From an uncultured Bacteroides sp. (GTDB lineage: Bacteria > Bacteroidota > Bacteroidia > Bacteroidales > UBA932): a stretch of DNA of 64,000 nucleotides. The translations under genes were made by a program, and so were the position numbers. The stretch spans positions 1 to 64,000 of the forward strand of contig UQQM01000004.1 in the NCBI GenBank assembly GCA_900543205.1, read 5' to 3'. The notes below the pieces were generated by a model. The model saw only the letters and a list, made by a program, of their open reading frames with translations. It was not told the DNA's origin and did not search any database. Numbering within the stretch: the first letter of the stretch is position 1; each line of letters opens with the position of its first letter. Shown here in pieces: positions 8,565 through 16,752 of the stretch.

Positions 8565-9437
8565 ATGAAGAAGCTGCTGGTGATACTGCACATGTATTAT
8601 CCCGACCAGGTGGATTATTTCGTGCGAAAGCTCGGGAATATCTGCGGCTGCGACTGGAAGCTGGTCGTGACCTATACCGAATATGACGCCGTGGCTTTCA
8701 GGACCATAAGGGATTTTGTCCCCGATGCGGAGTTCATGAAGGTCGAGAACATAGGCTATGATATCTGGCCGTTCATCAAGGTCATAAAGAAGACCGACCT
8801 GGCCGGATATGACTATATACTCAAGCTGCATACGAAGGGAAGCACCCCCGGCTATCGTATCAACGGCTTGAGAATGAGGGACTACCGCTGGCGCGACCTG
8901 CTCGTGGACGCCATTCTGGGAAGTCCCGCCAAGTTCAGGGCCTGTCTGGAATGTTTCGAAAAGACGCCCAAGGCCGGCATAATATGCAGCTATGAGCTCA
9001 AGCAGGACCTTCATAGCCGTCTTCCGGAGAACGGAGTCCTGTTGAGGCGGGAGAAGGAGAGGATAGGCCTTGTGTCCGGACGTTCGGAGGCCTATTTCTG
9101 CGCCGGCTCGATATTCATGGCCAGGGCGGCCGTGTTAGGCAGAATCCAGAGGCTCCGCCTGACGGATGAGATGTGGGGAACGCACTTTTCCTCCCATTCC
9201 CAGGGTACGCTTGCCCATGTGTACGAGCGTCTGCTCTGCATAATGGTGCAGGCGGCAGGGTATGAGATGTACACCGTCCGCGCCGGGATGCTGTCCTCAC
9301 TGTCCGTGTTCGTCCATAACACCATAGGCCGGGCATTGCGCTTCCTGTTCTGCATAGAGAGGGACGAAGACGGAAGGAAGTTCATGATGCTTTTCGGCTT
9401 CAAGTTCAGTTTGGGAAATGGAGCTGTCCAGGTTTAG
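8565..9437 (+). CDS. RgpF-like rhamnan synthesis family protein
   Basis: 290 residues from the ATG at 8565; a GTG two codons earlier (8559) is possible. Motifs match the rhamnan-synthesis F family: MKKLLVILHMYYPDQVDYF at the start, ENIGYDIWPFIKVI, YDYILKLHTKGS, and a conserved middle with RDLLVDAILGSP. The family modifies or extends rhamnose-containing or other surface polysaccharides in streptococci and occurs widely in Bacteroidetes O-antigen/capsule loci. It overlaps the next gene by 20 nt. Confidence 0.75.
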   Translation: MKKLLVILHMYYPDQVDYFVRKLGNICGCDWKLVVTYTEYDAVAFRTIRDFVPDAEFMKVENIGYDIWPFIKVIKKTDLAGYDYILKLHTKGSTPGYRINGLRMRDYRWRDLLVDAILGSPAKFRACLECFEKTPKAGIICSYELKQDLHSRLPENGVLLRREKERIGLVSGRSEAYFCAGSIFMARAAVLGRIQRLRLTDEMWGTHFSSHSQGTLAHVYERLLCIMVQAAGYEMYTVRAGMLSSLSVFVHNTIGRALRFLFCIERDEDGRKFMMLFGFKFSLGNGAVQV

Positions 9438-10329
9438 GCTCGGAGCGCGCGTGGTGCTGGAGGGGCATGTCCTCAACTGGCCGTGGAGAAGTTCCGCGCA
9501 GCGCCGCAGGGTGCGCGGTTCGGTGACGGCGCAGGCAGTCTGCGATTACCTTGACCGCTATGTCCCGGAGTTCAGTGATGTCCCGGAGGACATGGCTGTG
9601 GGCGGCGGCCCGGGACCGGAAAGGATTTTCAGCATGTGGCTCCAGGGCGAGTCCCAGGCGCCGCCTGTCGTGCAGGCCTGCTGGCGTAGCATGAGGGCGA
9701 ATTCGGCCCATGAACTGGTGATTCTCGACGGGAGGAGCGTGTTCGACTGGATAGACCTGCCCTCGCATGTGGTCGACAAATGGCGGCGGGGCCTTATCCG
9801 TCCGGCGCATTTCGCCGACCTGTGCAGAGTGGAGCTTCTCTATGCCTACGGAGGTTTCTGGCTGGATGCTACCGATTTCATCGGCGCCGAGCTTCCGGAA
9901 TGGATGCTTGACCAGGACTTCTTCGTGTATATGGCCGGGGAGACCCTCAGGGGCTCGTATTCGTTCATACAGAACTGCTTCATACGCGGTCGCAGGGGTG
10001 CATATCTGCTGAAGGCGTGGCGTGAGGCCATGTCGGTCTATTGGAGGCACGAGGATTCCACCGTGGACTATTTCGTGCACCAGCTGCTGTTCAGGAAGGT
10101 GGTGGAGTGTAACGCGAAGGCCGCCGTATTGTTCGGAAGCATGCCCAGACTGGTGCAGGACCCTACTCATGAACTGTGGTTCGGGAACGCATCCAGACCC
10201 TTTGATGCGGATGTCTTCGAGAGGATAGTCTCCTCGGCCGCCTTCCAGAAGACGGAATACAAGTCGTCGGACGCCAGGAATCCCGTTCCCGGGAGTTTTG
10301 CCGATGTGATGATGAAGATGTATCTTTGA
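9418..10329 (+). CDS. Capsular polysaccharide glycosyltransferase (GT32-like, DXD sugar-binding)
   Basis: 303 residues. The core shows the sugar-binding region of GT32/capsular synthesis enzymes: IFSMWLQGESQAPPVVQACW near residue 63, then AHFADLCRVELLYAYGG followed by FWLDATDF, the equivalent of the R...LY..GG.Y.D.D motif that binds a nucleotide sugar and metal. The downstream FIQNCFIRG matches the family. It likely transfers a hexose during repeat-unit or branch synthesis. The ATG lies inside the 3' end of the preceding gene, and a 1-4 nt gap follows to the next start, so the genes are co-translated. Confidence 0.78.
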   Translation: MELSRFRLGARVVLEGHVLNWPWRSSAQRRRVRGSVTAQAVCDYLDRYVPEFSDVPEDMAVGGGPGPERIFSMWLQGESQAPPVVQACWRSMRANSAHELVILDGRSVFDWIDLPSHVVDKWRRGLIRPAHFADLCRVELLYAYGGFWLDATDFIGAELPEWMLDQDFFVYMAGETLRGSYSFIQNCFIRGRRGAYLLKAWREAMSVYWRHEDSTVDYFVHQLLFRKVVECNAKAAVLFGSMPRLVQDPTHELWFGNASRPFDADVFERIVSSAAFQKTEYKSSDARNPVPGSFADVMMKMYL

Positions 10330-10333
10330 TGTG

Positions 10334-11179
10334 ATGCCGAGAAGACTCTTCCTTTTTGCCGCTTTCGACAGGGACGGCGTCGCCGGGCCCTCGCTGATAC
10401 TGTATCTCCGCGCCCTTTCGAGTTGCGGAGACGTGGTTCTGGCATCGGACTGCTCGTTCGGGGAGGAGGACAGGGCGCGACTCGACGATTTCTGTCTCCA
10501 TACGGACTGCGCGGCGCATCATGAATACGATTTCGGCTCCTACAAGCGCGCATGGATTTGGGCGGCGGAGAATCTGGACCTCCCGGAATACGATTATGTC
10601 TATCTGGTGAACGATTCGGTCTTCGGCCCTTTGATGGAGCTCGGCCCGTATCTGGAGCGCATGGAGGGGCTGGGGCGCTCCGCGTTCGCTCTCGCCGTGC
10701 ATCCTCACGGCCACGCCCCGCATCTCCAGTCATGGTTCATAGGGCTGGGCAGGGAAGTGTACGGTAGCCCGTGGTTCGACGTGTTCCTGCGCTCGGTAAG
10801 GGTGGAGGAGAGCAAGGAAGCGGTGTGCGAACGCTATGAGAACGGTCTGACCGGATTGCTGGACGCCCGTGGGGTGGCTTACGGAGCCTTGTTCAGACTT
10901 TCGGGCAAGTCGGTCTACAATGCGCCAGCGAGGCTTTTCAGGGCCGGGTTCCCTTTCGTGAAGAAGTCATCCTTCACCAGGCACTGCGGCTGTCTTGGAG
11001 CGGCTCTGAAATATGTCCTGGACCATGTTCCGCAGGATTGCCGCCGGGCTGTCGTGGAGGATGCCTCGCGCCTCTATGGCCGGCAATATGTGGAGAGGCT
11101 GCTGGTTGCGAGCCCCCTTGTCATGGCCGCCCGGTATCTGAAGTACCTGTCCGGGAAGCTGCATCGCCGAAGCGCCTGA
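10334..11179 (+). CDS. RgpF-like rhamnan synthesis family protein, second copy
   Basis: 281 residues from ATG 10334 (GTG at 10331 also possible). It carries the same family signature as the gene at 8565: HEYDFGSYKRAWIWAAENL, YDYVYLVNDSVFGPL, then HLQSWFIGLGREV. The two copies are divergent, so they are paralogues with probably different substrates rather than a recent duplication. It is the last rightward gene of the cluster. Its final 59 nt overlap the 3' end of the opposing GT2 gene. Confidence 0.72.
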   Translation: MPRRLFLFAAFDRDGVAGPSLILYLRALSSCGDVVLASDCSFGEEDRARLDDFCLHTDCAAHHEYDFGSYKRAWIWAAENLDLPEYDYVYLVNDSVFGPLMELGPYLERMEGLGRSAFALAVHPHGHAPHLQSWFIGLGREVYGSPWFDVFLRSVRVEESKEAVCERYENGLTGLLDARGVAYGALFRLSGKSVYNAPARLFRAGFPFVKKSSFTRHCGCLGAALKYVLDHVPQDCRRAVVEDASRLYGRQYVERLLVASPLVMAARYLKYLSGKLHRRSA

Positions 11180-12047
11180 TTTTCTTTTCCAGTTTTTCGC
11201 TGAACGGCTCCAGGAACCTTTCCTGCCAGGCCTCAAGCTGGCTCTTTCCGGCCTTCCGGCCGTAAAGTTCGGTTGCGGCCGCGATGGCGGTCTTCAGGCT
11301 GCGTATCCTGTACTGCTGCTGCGCTGATGCTATGTAGCTTGTCTTGTTCGGATAATAGTAGTAGAGGGGGAGGTTGATGATGGTGGCGCTGCCGATGTTG
11401 AGCAGGACCTCGCTCCACCAGGGGAAATCTTCGTAGATTATGCCTTTTATGAACCTGATATGTCTGACTGCGGAGCTTCTGTAGAGGCATCTCCATGGCT
11501 GGCAGTGCTTTATCGCCCAGCGCTTCTGGCCCCCGGGGACTTTCCCGTCGGAGCGTTCGGTCACCCAGTCGAATATGTCGCGGGTGAAGCGGCTTTCCAC
11601 CGTTTCCGGGCGGTAGCGGCGGAACCTGAAGGCGGAAGGGTCGCCCAGCCCGAGGAAGTGCCTTATCGCAAGCCTTGTCCTGAAGCCTCTGTCGTAGGTG
11701 AATGCGACGAGGTCGGACTTGTCCCTGATGGCGGCGGCCACGCAGATTTCCATTGCCTGCGGATGGAGGAAGTCGTCGCTGTCGACGAACATGAGGAATT
11801 CTCCGGAGGCCAGCTCCAGGGCGTCATTGCGGGCCTGGGAGACGCCTCCGTTGCTCTTGTGCATTATCCTGAACCTCGGGTCTGATTCCCCATATCCGTC
11901 GAGTATGGCGGCGCTTCCGTCCTTGCTGCCGTCATCGACGCATATCGCCTCCCAGTCGCTGAAGCTCTGGGCCCGGAGACTGTCCAGGCACCTTGCCAGG
12001 AAGTTTTCGGCATTGTACACCGGGATGATGACTGAAACCGTTGCCAT
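11121..12047 (-). CDS. Family 2 glycosyltransferase
   Basis: 308 residues with the GT2 Rossmann-like start VSVIIPVYNAENFLARCLDS, nucleotide-binding ICVDDGSKDGSAAIL, acceptor-side NGGVSQARNDALELASGE, and DXD-type motif FMFVDSDDFLHP near residue 92. It is transcribed towards the other polysaccharide genes and overlaps the last of them by 59 nt tail to tail. Probably part of the same surface-glycan locus, with its own promoter (TATCTTCG at 12084-12077 on the minus strand, 29 nt before the ATG). Confidence 0.88.
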   Translation of the reverse strand: MATVSVIIPVYNAENFLARCLDSLRAQSFSDWEAICVDDGSKDGSAAILDGYGESDPRFRIMHKSNGGVSQARNDALELASGEFLMFVDSDDFLHPQAMEICVAAAIRDKSDLVAFTYDRGFRTRLAIRHFLGLGDPSAFRFRRYRPETVESRFTRDIFDWVTERSDGKVPGGQKRWAIKHCQPWRCLYRSSAVRHIRFIKGIIYEDFPWWSEVLLNIGSATIINLPLYYYYPNKTSYIASAQQQYRIRSLKTAIAAATELYGRKAGKSQLEAWQERFLEPFSEKLEKKIRRFGDAASRTGTSDTGRP

Positions 12048-12076
12048 ATTCCGATTCTTTCGCGTTCTTTTCCCTC

Positions 12077-12084
12077 CGAAGATA
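12077..12084 (-). promoter_or_regulatory. -7 box of the GT2 gene
   Basis: TATCTTCG on the minus strand, one mismatch to TAnnTTTG, 29 nt upstream of the ATG at 12047. Confidence 0.4.
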
Positions 12085-12119
12085 GCCAGTTTATTTCAGA
12101 AAGCATCGTCCGGCACATA

Positions 12120-12236
12120 TTATTTCCTCTTGATTCTGTGTTTCAGCTTCAGTAACGCGAAATTGAGATCTAATTCGGTTGCCGTTTCGTCCGTCTTCAG
12201 CTCTTCCCCGAACAGGTCTGCAATGATTTTCCCCAT
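12120..12236 (-). CDS. Possible small protein of 38 residues, unknown
   Basis: A short frame between the fimbrillin-like gene and the GT2 gene encodes MGKIIADLFGEELKTDET and a basic tail ending HRIKRK. The composition is protein-like (amphipathic and charged) rather than random. The frame is open for some distance upstream, overlapping the end of the preceding gene in another frame. It could be a genuine small protein, the tail of a decayed gene, or chance. I recognise no family. Confidence 0.25.
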   Translation of the reverse strand: MGKIIADLFGEELKTDETATELDLNFALLKLKHRIKRK

Positions 12237-12256
12237 CTCCCTTTCTGCGCGCTTTT

Positions 12257-13216
12257 CTAAATCGGCCTGGCCTTTTCCTCCGTTATCCGGAACCGGCAGG
12301 AATACGGGCCGTCCACCGTGATGTCGACCAGTAGTTTCGAGCCCCTGCCGAAGGGAGGCAGGTTTTCGGTGAAGCTGCAGAGCTGGCCCATTACGAAGCA
12401 TTCCAGCTCTATCGCGGTATTCACCCCTCCCAGGCTGGTACCGGAGCTCTCGTTCGGGTAGCAGAAGAGCGTAGTGCCCGGATTCTGCGTGAACATGCCG
12501 ATGTCGTAGGGCAGGTCCGCCCATTCTCCGTATTCGGCGATTTCGGTAGGGAGGAAATCTTCTTCCTGCATGACGGGGGCGTAGCAGCTGATGCCCGTAA
12601 GCCTGACCCTCGGACTCTCCACCAGTTCGTAATCGTCCATGGTGTTGCTTATCGAGGAGACCACAACCTGGCAGAGCAGCGGTTTCAAGGCTATTCCGCC
12701 GCTTTGGGACACGGTCGTGCATTGTCCGCTCATCACGGGGCAGGAGCAGTCCTCGTCGCCGAATTCGTAGCCCAGCTCCTTGAGGGAGTCGTATCTGTCA
12801 AGCGCTACCGGACTCAGCGCTTTCGGCGAGTTGGCTACGGCGGCTACGAGTTTCTCCCCGACAGTAGTCATTATGCCCACGGAATCCGGGAGCTCTTCGA
12901 ATGTAATCATCTTCTCCAGGCTTCTCGTACCTTCGCTCTTGTAGACGAGCACCTGGAGGGACGTTACCGGATATTCGGCCGGGCTGCTGAACTTCAGCAC
13001 CGTGAGGGTGGAGTCCACAGTCTCTGGCTCCCTGCCGTCGTCAGGGATGCCCGGAGATGGCTGCTTCCCGCAGGATATGCTTAAAAAAGCCGGCAACGAA
13101 ACAAGCAAGCTAAGCAGTAAGGTTAAGAGAATGGTCCGGCGCCGGGGCAGAGCGTCCTTGGGCTGATACCGGTTGAAGTTGGGATGCCGGCTTTGGTGTT
13201 TCTCGAAGTTTCTCAT
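12257..13216 (-). CDS. Fimbrillin-like (FimB/Mfa2-type) lipoprotein, putative
   Basis: 319 residues. An unusual 30-residue basic, polar N-terminus precedes a hydrophobic helix and lipobox (LLVSLPAFLSISC), so Cys50 is the likely lipidated residue. The mature part shows the pattern of Bacteroidetes fimbria anchor or tip proteins: an early beta-strand block (YPVTSLQVLVYKSEGTRSL), LVAAVANSP, then IALKPLLCQVVVSSISNTMD. These belong to the two-domain transthyretin-like fold of FimB/Mfa2 proteins, which cap or anchor fimbriae at the outer membrane. No fimbrial stalk gene is adjacent, so it is an orphan. The long pre-signal N-terminus may mean true initiation is odd, but no internal Met lies before the signal. 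Assignment is by pattern only. Confidence 0.5.
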   Translation of the reverse strand: MRNFEKHQSRHPNFNRYQPKDALPRRRTILLTLLLSLLVSLPAFLSISCGKQPSPGIPDDGREPETVDSTLTVLKFSSPAEYPVTSLQVLVYKSEGTRSLEKMITFEELPDSVGIMTTVGEKLVAAVANSPKALSPVALDRYDSLKELGYEFGDEDCSCPVMSGQCTTVSQSGGIALKPLLCQVVVSSISNTMDDYELVESPRVRLTGISCYAPVMQEEDFLPTEIAEYGEWADLPYDIGMFTQNPGTTLFCYPNESSGTSLGGVNTAIELECFVMGQLCSFTENLPPFGRGSKLLVDITVDGPYSCRFRITEEKARPI

Positions 13217-13220
13217 GGCC

Positions 13221-13228
13221 CAAAGGTA
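13221..13228 (-). promoter_or_regulatory. -7 box of fimbrillin-like gene, leaderless spacing
   Basis: TACCTTTG on the minus strand, a perfect TAnnTTTG, only 4 nt before the ATG at 13216. Transcription starting 4-7 nt downstream would begin at or near the start codon. Confidence 0.5.
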
Positions 13229-13340
13229 GACCTTCGCGCCGACAGTCCGAGCGTTTCATAAAAAACATTTCCGTCTTTTTTCTGTTTCTTAGCACAGATT
13301 TATCTTTCTTATTTCTTGGATATCATTTGCCGGAAGCGGG

Positions 13341-13393
13341 TTCTGTACCGCTCCGTCCCGGCGGTACAGAAAACCCCTCCGGCCGTTCTGTAC
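13341..13393. repeat. Three phased TTCTGTAC copies including an 11-bp stem
   Basis: TTCTGTACCGC (13341-13351) is the exact inverse of GCGGTACAGAA (13361-13371), and a third TTCTGTAC lies at 13386-13393. The 8-mers start at 13341, 13364 and 13386, that is 23 and 22 bp apart, about two helical turns. The block lies between the nqrF terminator and the fimbrillin-like gene. It could be a regulator binding array or an RNA hairpin; nothing identifies which. Confidence 0.5.
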
Positions 13394-13424
13394 AAAAAAG
13401 AAAGACGGCCAGATGACCGTCTTT
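13394..13424 (-). terminator. Terminator of the nqr operon
   Basis: Read on the minus strand after nqrF: AAAGACGG pairs with CCGTCTTT (13401-13424) and is followed by TTTTTT (13399-13394). Confidence 0.85.
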
Positions 13425-13446
13425 CCATATAGTATGTCCGGCGGAA

Positions 13447-14721
13447 CTATGCGCCGAAGTTGTCGTAGAGGATGTTCTCCGTGGGAACTCCGAGAGAATC
13501 GAGCAGATTGTTCACGGAAGCCACCATCATCGGAGGTCCGCACATGAAGTATTTGATGTCCTCGGGAGTCTCGTGATTCTTGAGATAGGTCTCGTACATC
13601 ACGTTGTGGACGAATCCCGGAGTGTACTTCACACCTGCGGCGTCGGCTGCAGGGTCGGGACGGTCGAGGGCGAGGTGGAACTTGAAGTTCGGGAACTCCT
13701 TCTCGAGCGCGGCGAAGTCCTCGAGGTAGAAGGCCTCCACAAGTGCGCGGGCTCCGTAGAAGAAGCTTACCTTGCGTCCGGTCTTCAGGGTCTTGAACAG
13801 CTGCATGATGTGGCTGCGGAGAGGAGCCATTCCGGCGCCTCCGCCCACGAAGATGTACTCGATGTTCTCGGGATCGTTCTCAGGCAGCAGGAACTCGCCG
13901 TAAGGGCCGCTGATCATCACCTTGTCGCCGGGCTTGCGGGTGAACACGTAGGTCGAACCTACGCCGGGGTTCACGGGCAGGAGCTTGGGGCCCTGCTCCT
14001 TCGGCACGCTGCGGTCGAAAGGAGGGGTGGCGATACGCACGTTGAGCTTGATGATGCCCTTCTCTCCGGGATAGGAAGCCATTGAATAGGCCCTGACGGT
14101 AGGCTCGGGATTGTTTCCTTCAAGATTGAAGAACCCGTACTTGTCCCAGTCCTTCCTGTACTCGGGCTCGACTTCGATATCCTTGAAGCTGAGGTGGTAC
14201 TCGGGGATGTCTATCTGGATGTACTCACCGCTCTTGAACTCGAGGTGCTCGCCTTCGGGGAGCTTGACCACGAACTCCTTGATGAAGGTGGCCACGTTCT
14301 TGTTGGAGATGACCTCGCATTCAAGCTTCTTGACCGACAGGGCGGACTCGGCAACCTGGATCTTGAGGTCATTCTTCACCTTGACCTGGCATCCCAGACG
14401 CCAGCCTTCCTTAATCTGCTTGCGGTTGAAGAATCCGGTCTCGGTGGGGAGAATCTCTCCGCCGCCCTCGAACACCTGCACCTTGCACTGGCCGCAGTTT
14501 GCCTTTCCGCCGCAGGCTGAGGGGAGGAAGATCTTCTCGTTGGCGAGGGTCGACATCAGGCTGTTGCCGGGGTTCACGTCGAGAACCTTCTTACCGTTGT
14601 TGATGTCTATCTTGATGGTGCCCTTGGGGGTTACGGCGTCCTTGACGACAAGGAGCGCCACCACGAGGAGCAATGTTACAATCAGGATTATCGCTATCGC
14701 TGAAATGACTGTTGCACTCAT
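13447..14721 (-). CDS. nqrF: Na+-translocating NADH:quinone reductase subunit F
   Basis: 424 residues, the entry point for electrons from NADH. One N-terminal membrane helix (residues 4-26) is followed by a ferredoxin-like domain with 2Fe-2S ligands Cys70, Cys76, Cys79 and Cys111 (LPSACGGKANCGQCK, LGCQ). The FAD site is RAYSMAS at 210-216, and the NADH-binding loop is GGGAGMAP at 293-300 with a CGPP motif near the C-terminus. All expected cofactor motifs are present. It is last of six nqr genes, 15 nt after nqrE, with a terminator directly downstream. Confidence 0.97.
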   Translation of the reverse strand: MSATVISAIAIILIVTLLLVVALLVVKDAVTPKGTIKIDINNGKKVLDVNPGNSLMSTLANEKIFLPSACGGKANCGQCKVQVFEGGGEILPTETGFFNRKQIKEGWRLGCQVKVKNDLKIQVAESALSVKKLECEVISNKNVATFIKEFVVKLPEGEHLEFKSGEYIQIDIPEYHLSFKDIEVEPEYRKDWDKYGFFNLEGNNPEPTVRAYSMASYPGEKGIIKLNVRIATPPFDRSVPKEQGPKLLPVNPGVGSTYVFTRKPGDKVMISGPYGEFLLPENDPENIEYIFVGGGAGMAPLRSHIMQLFKTLKTGRKVSFFYGARALVEAFYLEDFAALEKEFPNFKFHLALDRPDPAADAAGVKYTPGFVHNVMYETYLKNHETPEDIKYFMCGPPMMVASVNNLLDSLGVPTENILYDNFGA

Positions 14722-14736
14722 ATCTCTTTCCTTCTT

Positions 14737-15351
14737 CTAAAGTTGAATTCCCATGAAAATCATGAATGCAAGGCCCATCAGACCGACCGTGATGAAGGTC
14801 ACGCCTATGCCCTTGAGGGGCTTGGGAACGTTGCAGTAGCTCATCTTCTCGCGGATTGCCGCAAGGCAGACGATGGCGAGATACCAGCCCACACCTGAAC
14901 CGAGCGCGTATACGATGGACTCGCCGCAGTTCACGAAATCCCTCTGCTGCATGAAGAGCGAACCGCCGAGAATCGCGCAGTTGACCGCAATAAGGGGCAG
15001 GAAGATTCCGAGTGAGGAATAGAGGCTGGGCAGGAACCTCTCGACTATCATTTCGACGAGCTGGGTGAACGCTGCCACCACGGCGATGAATATGATAAGC
15101 GCGAGGAAGCTCAGGTCAACGTCGGCGAACTGGGGCCCGAGCCATGAGAGGGCTCCGGGGGTCAGCACGTACTTGTTGAGCAGGTAGTTGATCGGCAGGG
15201 TGAAAACCAGCACGAAAATCACAGCGAGGCCGAGGCCATGGGCTGTCTTGACATTCTTCGATACCGCCAGGTATGAACACATACCCAGGAAGTATGAGAA
15301 TATCATGTTGTCAATGAAGATTGACTTTACGAACAAACTAAGATATTCCAT
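14737..15351 (-). CDS. nqrE: Na+-translocating NADH:quinone reductase subunit E
   Basis: 204 residues, six predicted membrane helices. The half-sites that hold the intramembrane Fe centre with NqrD are visible as GMCSYLAVS near residue 25 and AVNCAILGG near 120. The topology is the inverted partner of NqrD. It forms part of the sodium channel and electron path of Na+-NQR. Lies 12 nt after nqrD. Confidence 0.97.
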   Translation of the reverse strand: MEYLSLFVKSIFIDNMIFSYFLGMCSYLAVSKNVKTAHGLGLAVIFVLVFTLPINYLLNKYVLTPGALSWLGPQFADVDLSFLALIIFIAVVAAFTQLVEMIVERFLPSLYSSLGIFLPLIAVNCAILGGSLFMQQRDFVNCGESIVYALGSGVGWYLAIVCLAAIREKMSYCNVPKPLKGIGVTFITVGLMGLAFMIFMGIQL

Positions 15352-15363
15352 AGGGCTACGCTG

Positions 15364-15969
15364 TTATTTTTCCTGAAGGTCCTTGAACACCGCCCTGTGC
15401 ACCCAGATTACGCAGCCGAGGAGAATCAGCGCGAAAGGAGGCAGGATCACGAGTCCGTTGGGCTCGTATCCGGCAGGGAGGACCTGCATTCCGAAGAGGG
15501 TGCCGCTTCCGAGAAGCTCGCGGAAGAAGGCGACTATTACAAGTATGAGACCGTATCCTACGCCGTTGGCGAGACCGTCAAGCAGCGAGGGGATGGGCTT
15601 GTTGCCGAGGGCGAAAGCCTCGATGCGGCCCATCACTATACAGTTGGTGATGATGAGTCCGATATAGACCGAGAGCTGCTTCTCTACGGGGTACATGTAG
15701 GCTTTCAGCACCTGGTCGACGAGGTTGACCATCATTGCCACCACCACGAGCTGCACGATGATGCGCACGCGGTTGGGAATCGTGTTCCTGATGATGGAGC
15801 ATACGAGACTGGACAAACCTGTCACTATGGTCACCGAAATTGCCATCACGCAGGCTCCGTTGAGCTGTACGGTAACTGCAAGCGAAGAGCAGATACCGAG
15901 AATCAGCACGGCAATCGGGTTGTCCCTGAATATGGGATTTATGATTGTTTCTTTCAGTTTGCTGTTCAT
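15364..15969 (-). CDS. nqrD: Na+-translocating NADH:quinone reductase subunit D
   Basis: 201 residues, six membrane helices. GICSSLAVT near residue 27 and ITNCIVMGR near 110 carry the Cys residues that coordinate the intramembrane iron centre together with NqrE. The start KLKETIINPIFRDNPIAVL is typical. Three nt separate it from nqrC. Confidence 0.97.
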   Translation of the reverse strand: MNSKLKETIINPIFRDNPIAVLILGICSSLAVTVQLNGACVMAISVTIVTGLSSLVCSIIRNTIPNRVRIIVQLVVVAMMVNLVDQVLKAYMYPVEKQLSVYIGLIITNCIVMGRIEAFALGNKPIPSLLDGLANGVGYGLILVIVAFFRELLGSGTLFGMQVLPAGYEPNGLVILPPFALILLGCVIWVHRAVFKDLQEK

Positions 15970-15972
15970 GGC

Positions 15973-16749
15973 TTATTCCTCCGTTACTGTTGAGGCCTCC
16001 GCGCTTGCAGTTTCGGCTGCAGCGGCCTTGAGATAATTGACATAAGCTCCTATCCAGAGGTCCATTCCGGCATCAAGTCCGCGGCAGGTCATGGTCGAGC
16101 CGCTGATTGCGTCAACCGCATGCTCGTTGCCCTCGGCGGCTCCGCCCTTGAGGATGTCGAAGGGGTTGGCAGCATTGTCGAGGTCGAATGACTTGCCGAT
16201 GAACTGGGCCTGGAATTCGGGGTCGTCCTTGATTTTCGAGCCGAGTCCCGGGGTCTCGCCGCTGTGGTCGAAGTATACTCCGAGGATGGTGCTGTAGTCC
16301 GTGTCAAGGGCTATGTATCCCCACACGGGACCCCACAGTCCGGCTCCGTAGATGGGAATCACCGTAGCTCCGGACTTGAACCTGTAGACGGGAAGCGTCG
16401 CGTCTCCCTGGTTCTTGATGGCTACGTCCTGGGGCTTGAAGTTGTCCACGAGTTCGATATTGTCCTTGTCGGTCTTGAGGTCTGCGACCTTGCTGCCGTC
16501 AAGGTTGACCGTGAAGGCCTCCTCGATGTTCTCGGAGTACCTCACGAGCACGTTGTCGTTGCCTATCTCCTGGAACTCGTCCATTGTTCCGAGTCCGGCG
16601 GCCACCATCATCTGGGACAGGGTCTCAGCCTTGATGTTTGCTGTCTGCATGGGCTTGAAGGCCATTGCGGCGACAGCGAGCACGGCAGCCACTATGACGA
16701 CTACTATAGCCGTATAGATTATAGTATATGAGTTACTGTTCGTATTCAT
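15973..16749 (-). CDS. nqrC: Na+-translocating NADH:quinone reductase subunit C
   Basis: 258 residues: one membrane helix (about 10-30) and a periplasmic FMN-binding domain. The covalent FMN site is SGSTMT, with Thr219 in the position of the flavinylated Thr of the S-G-A-T motif. A Ser replaces the usual Ala, a mild change. An Ala/Glu-rich C-terminal tail follows (ETASAEASTVTEE). Flavinylation by ApbE is required, and no apbE gene lies in the window. Three nt from nqrB. Confidence 0.96.
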   Translation of the reverse strand: MNTNSNSYTIIYTAIVVVIVAAVLAVAAMAFKPMQTANIKAETLSQMMVAAGLGTMDEFQEIGNDNVLVRYSENIEEAFTVNLDGSKVADLKTDKDNIELVDNFKPQDVAIKNQGDATLPVYRFKSGATVIPIYGAGLWGPVWGYIALDTDYSTILGVYFDHSGETPGLGSKIKDDPEFQAQFIGKSFDLDNAANPFDILKGGAAEGNEHAVDAISGSTMTCRGLDAGMDLWIGAYVNYLKAAAAETASAEASTVTEE

Positions 16750-16752
16750 GGC

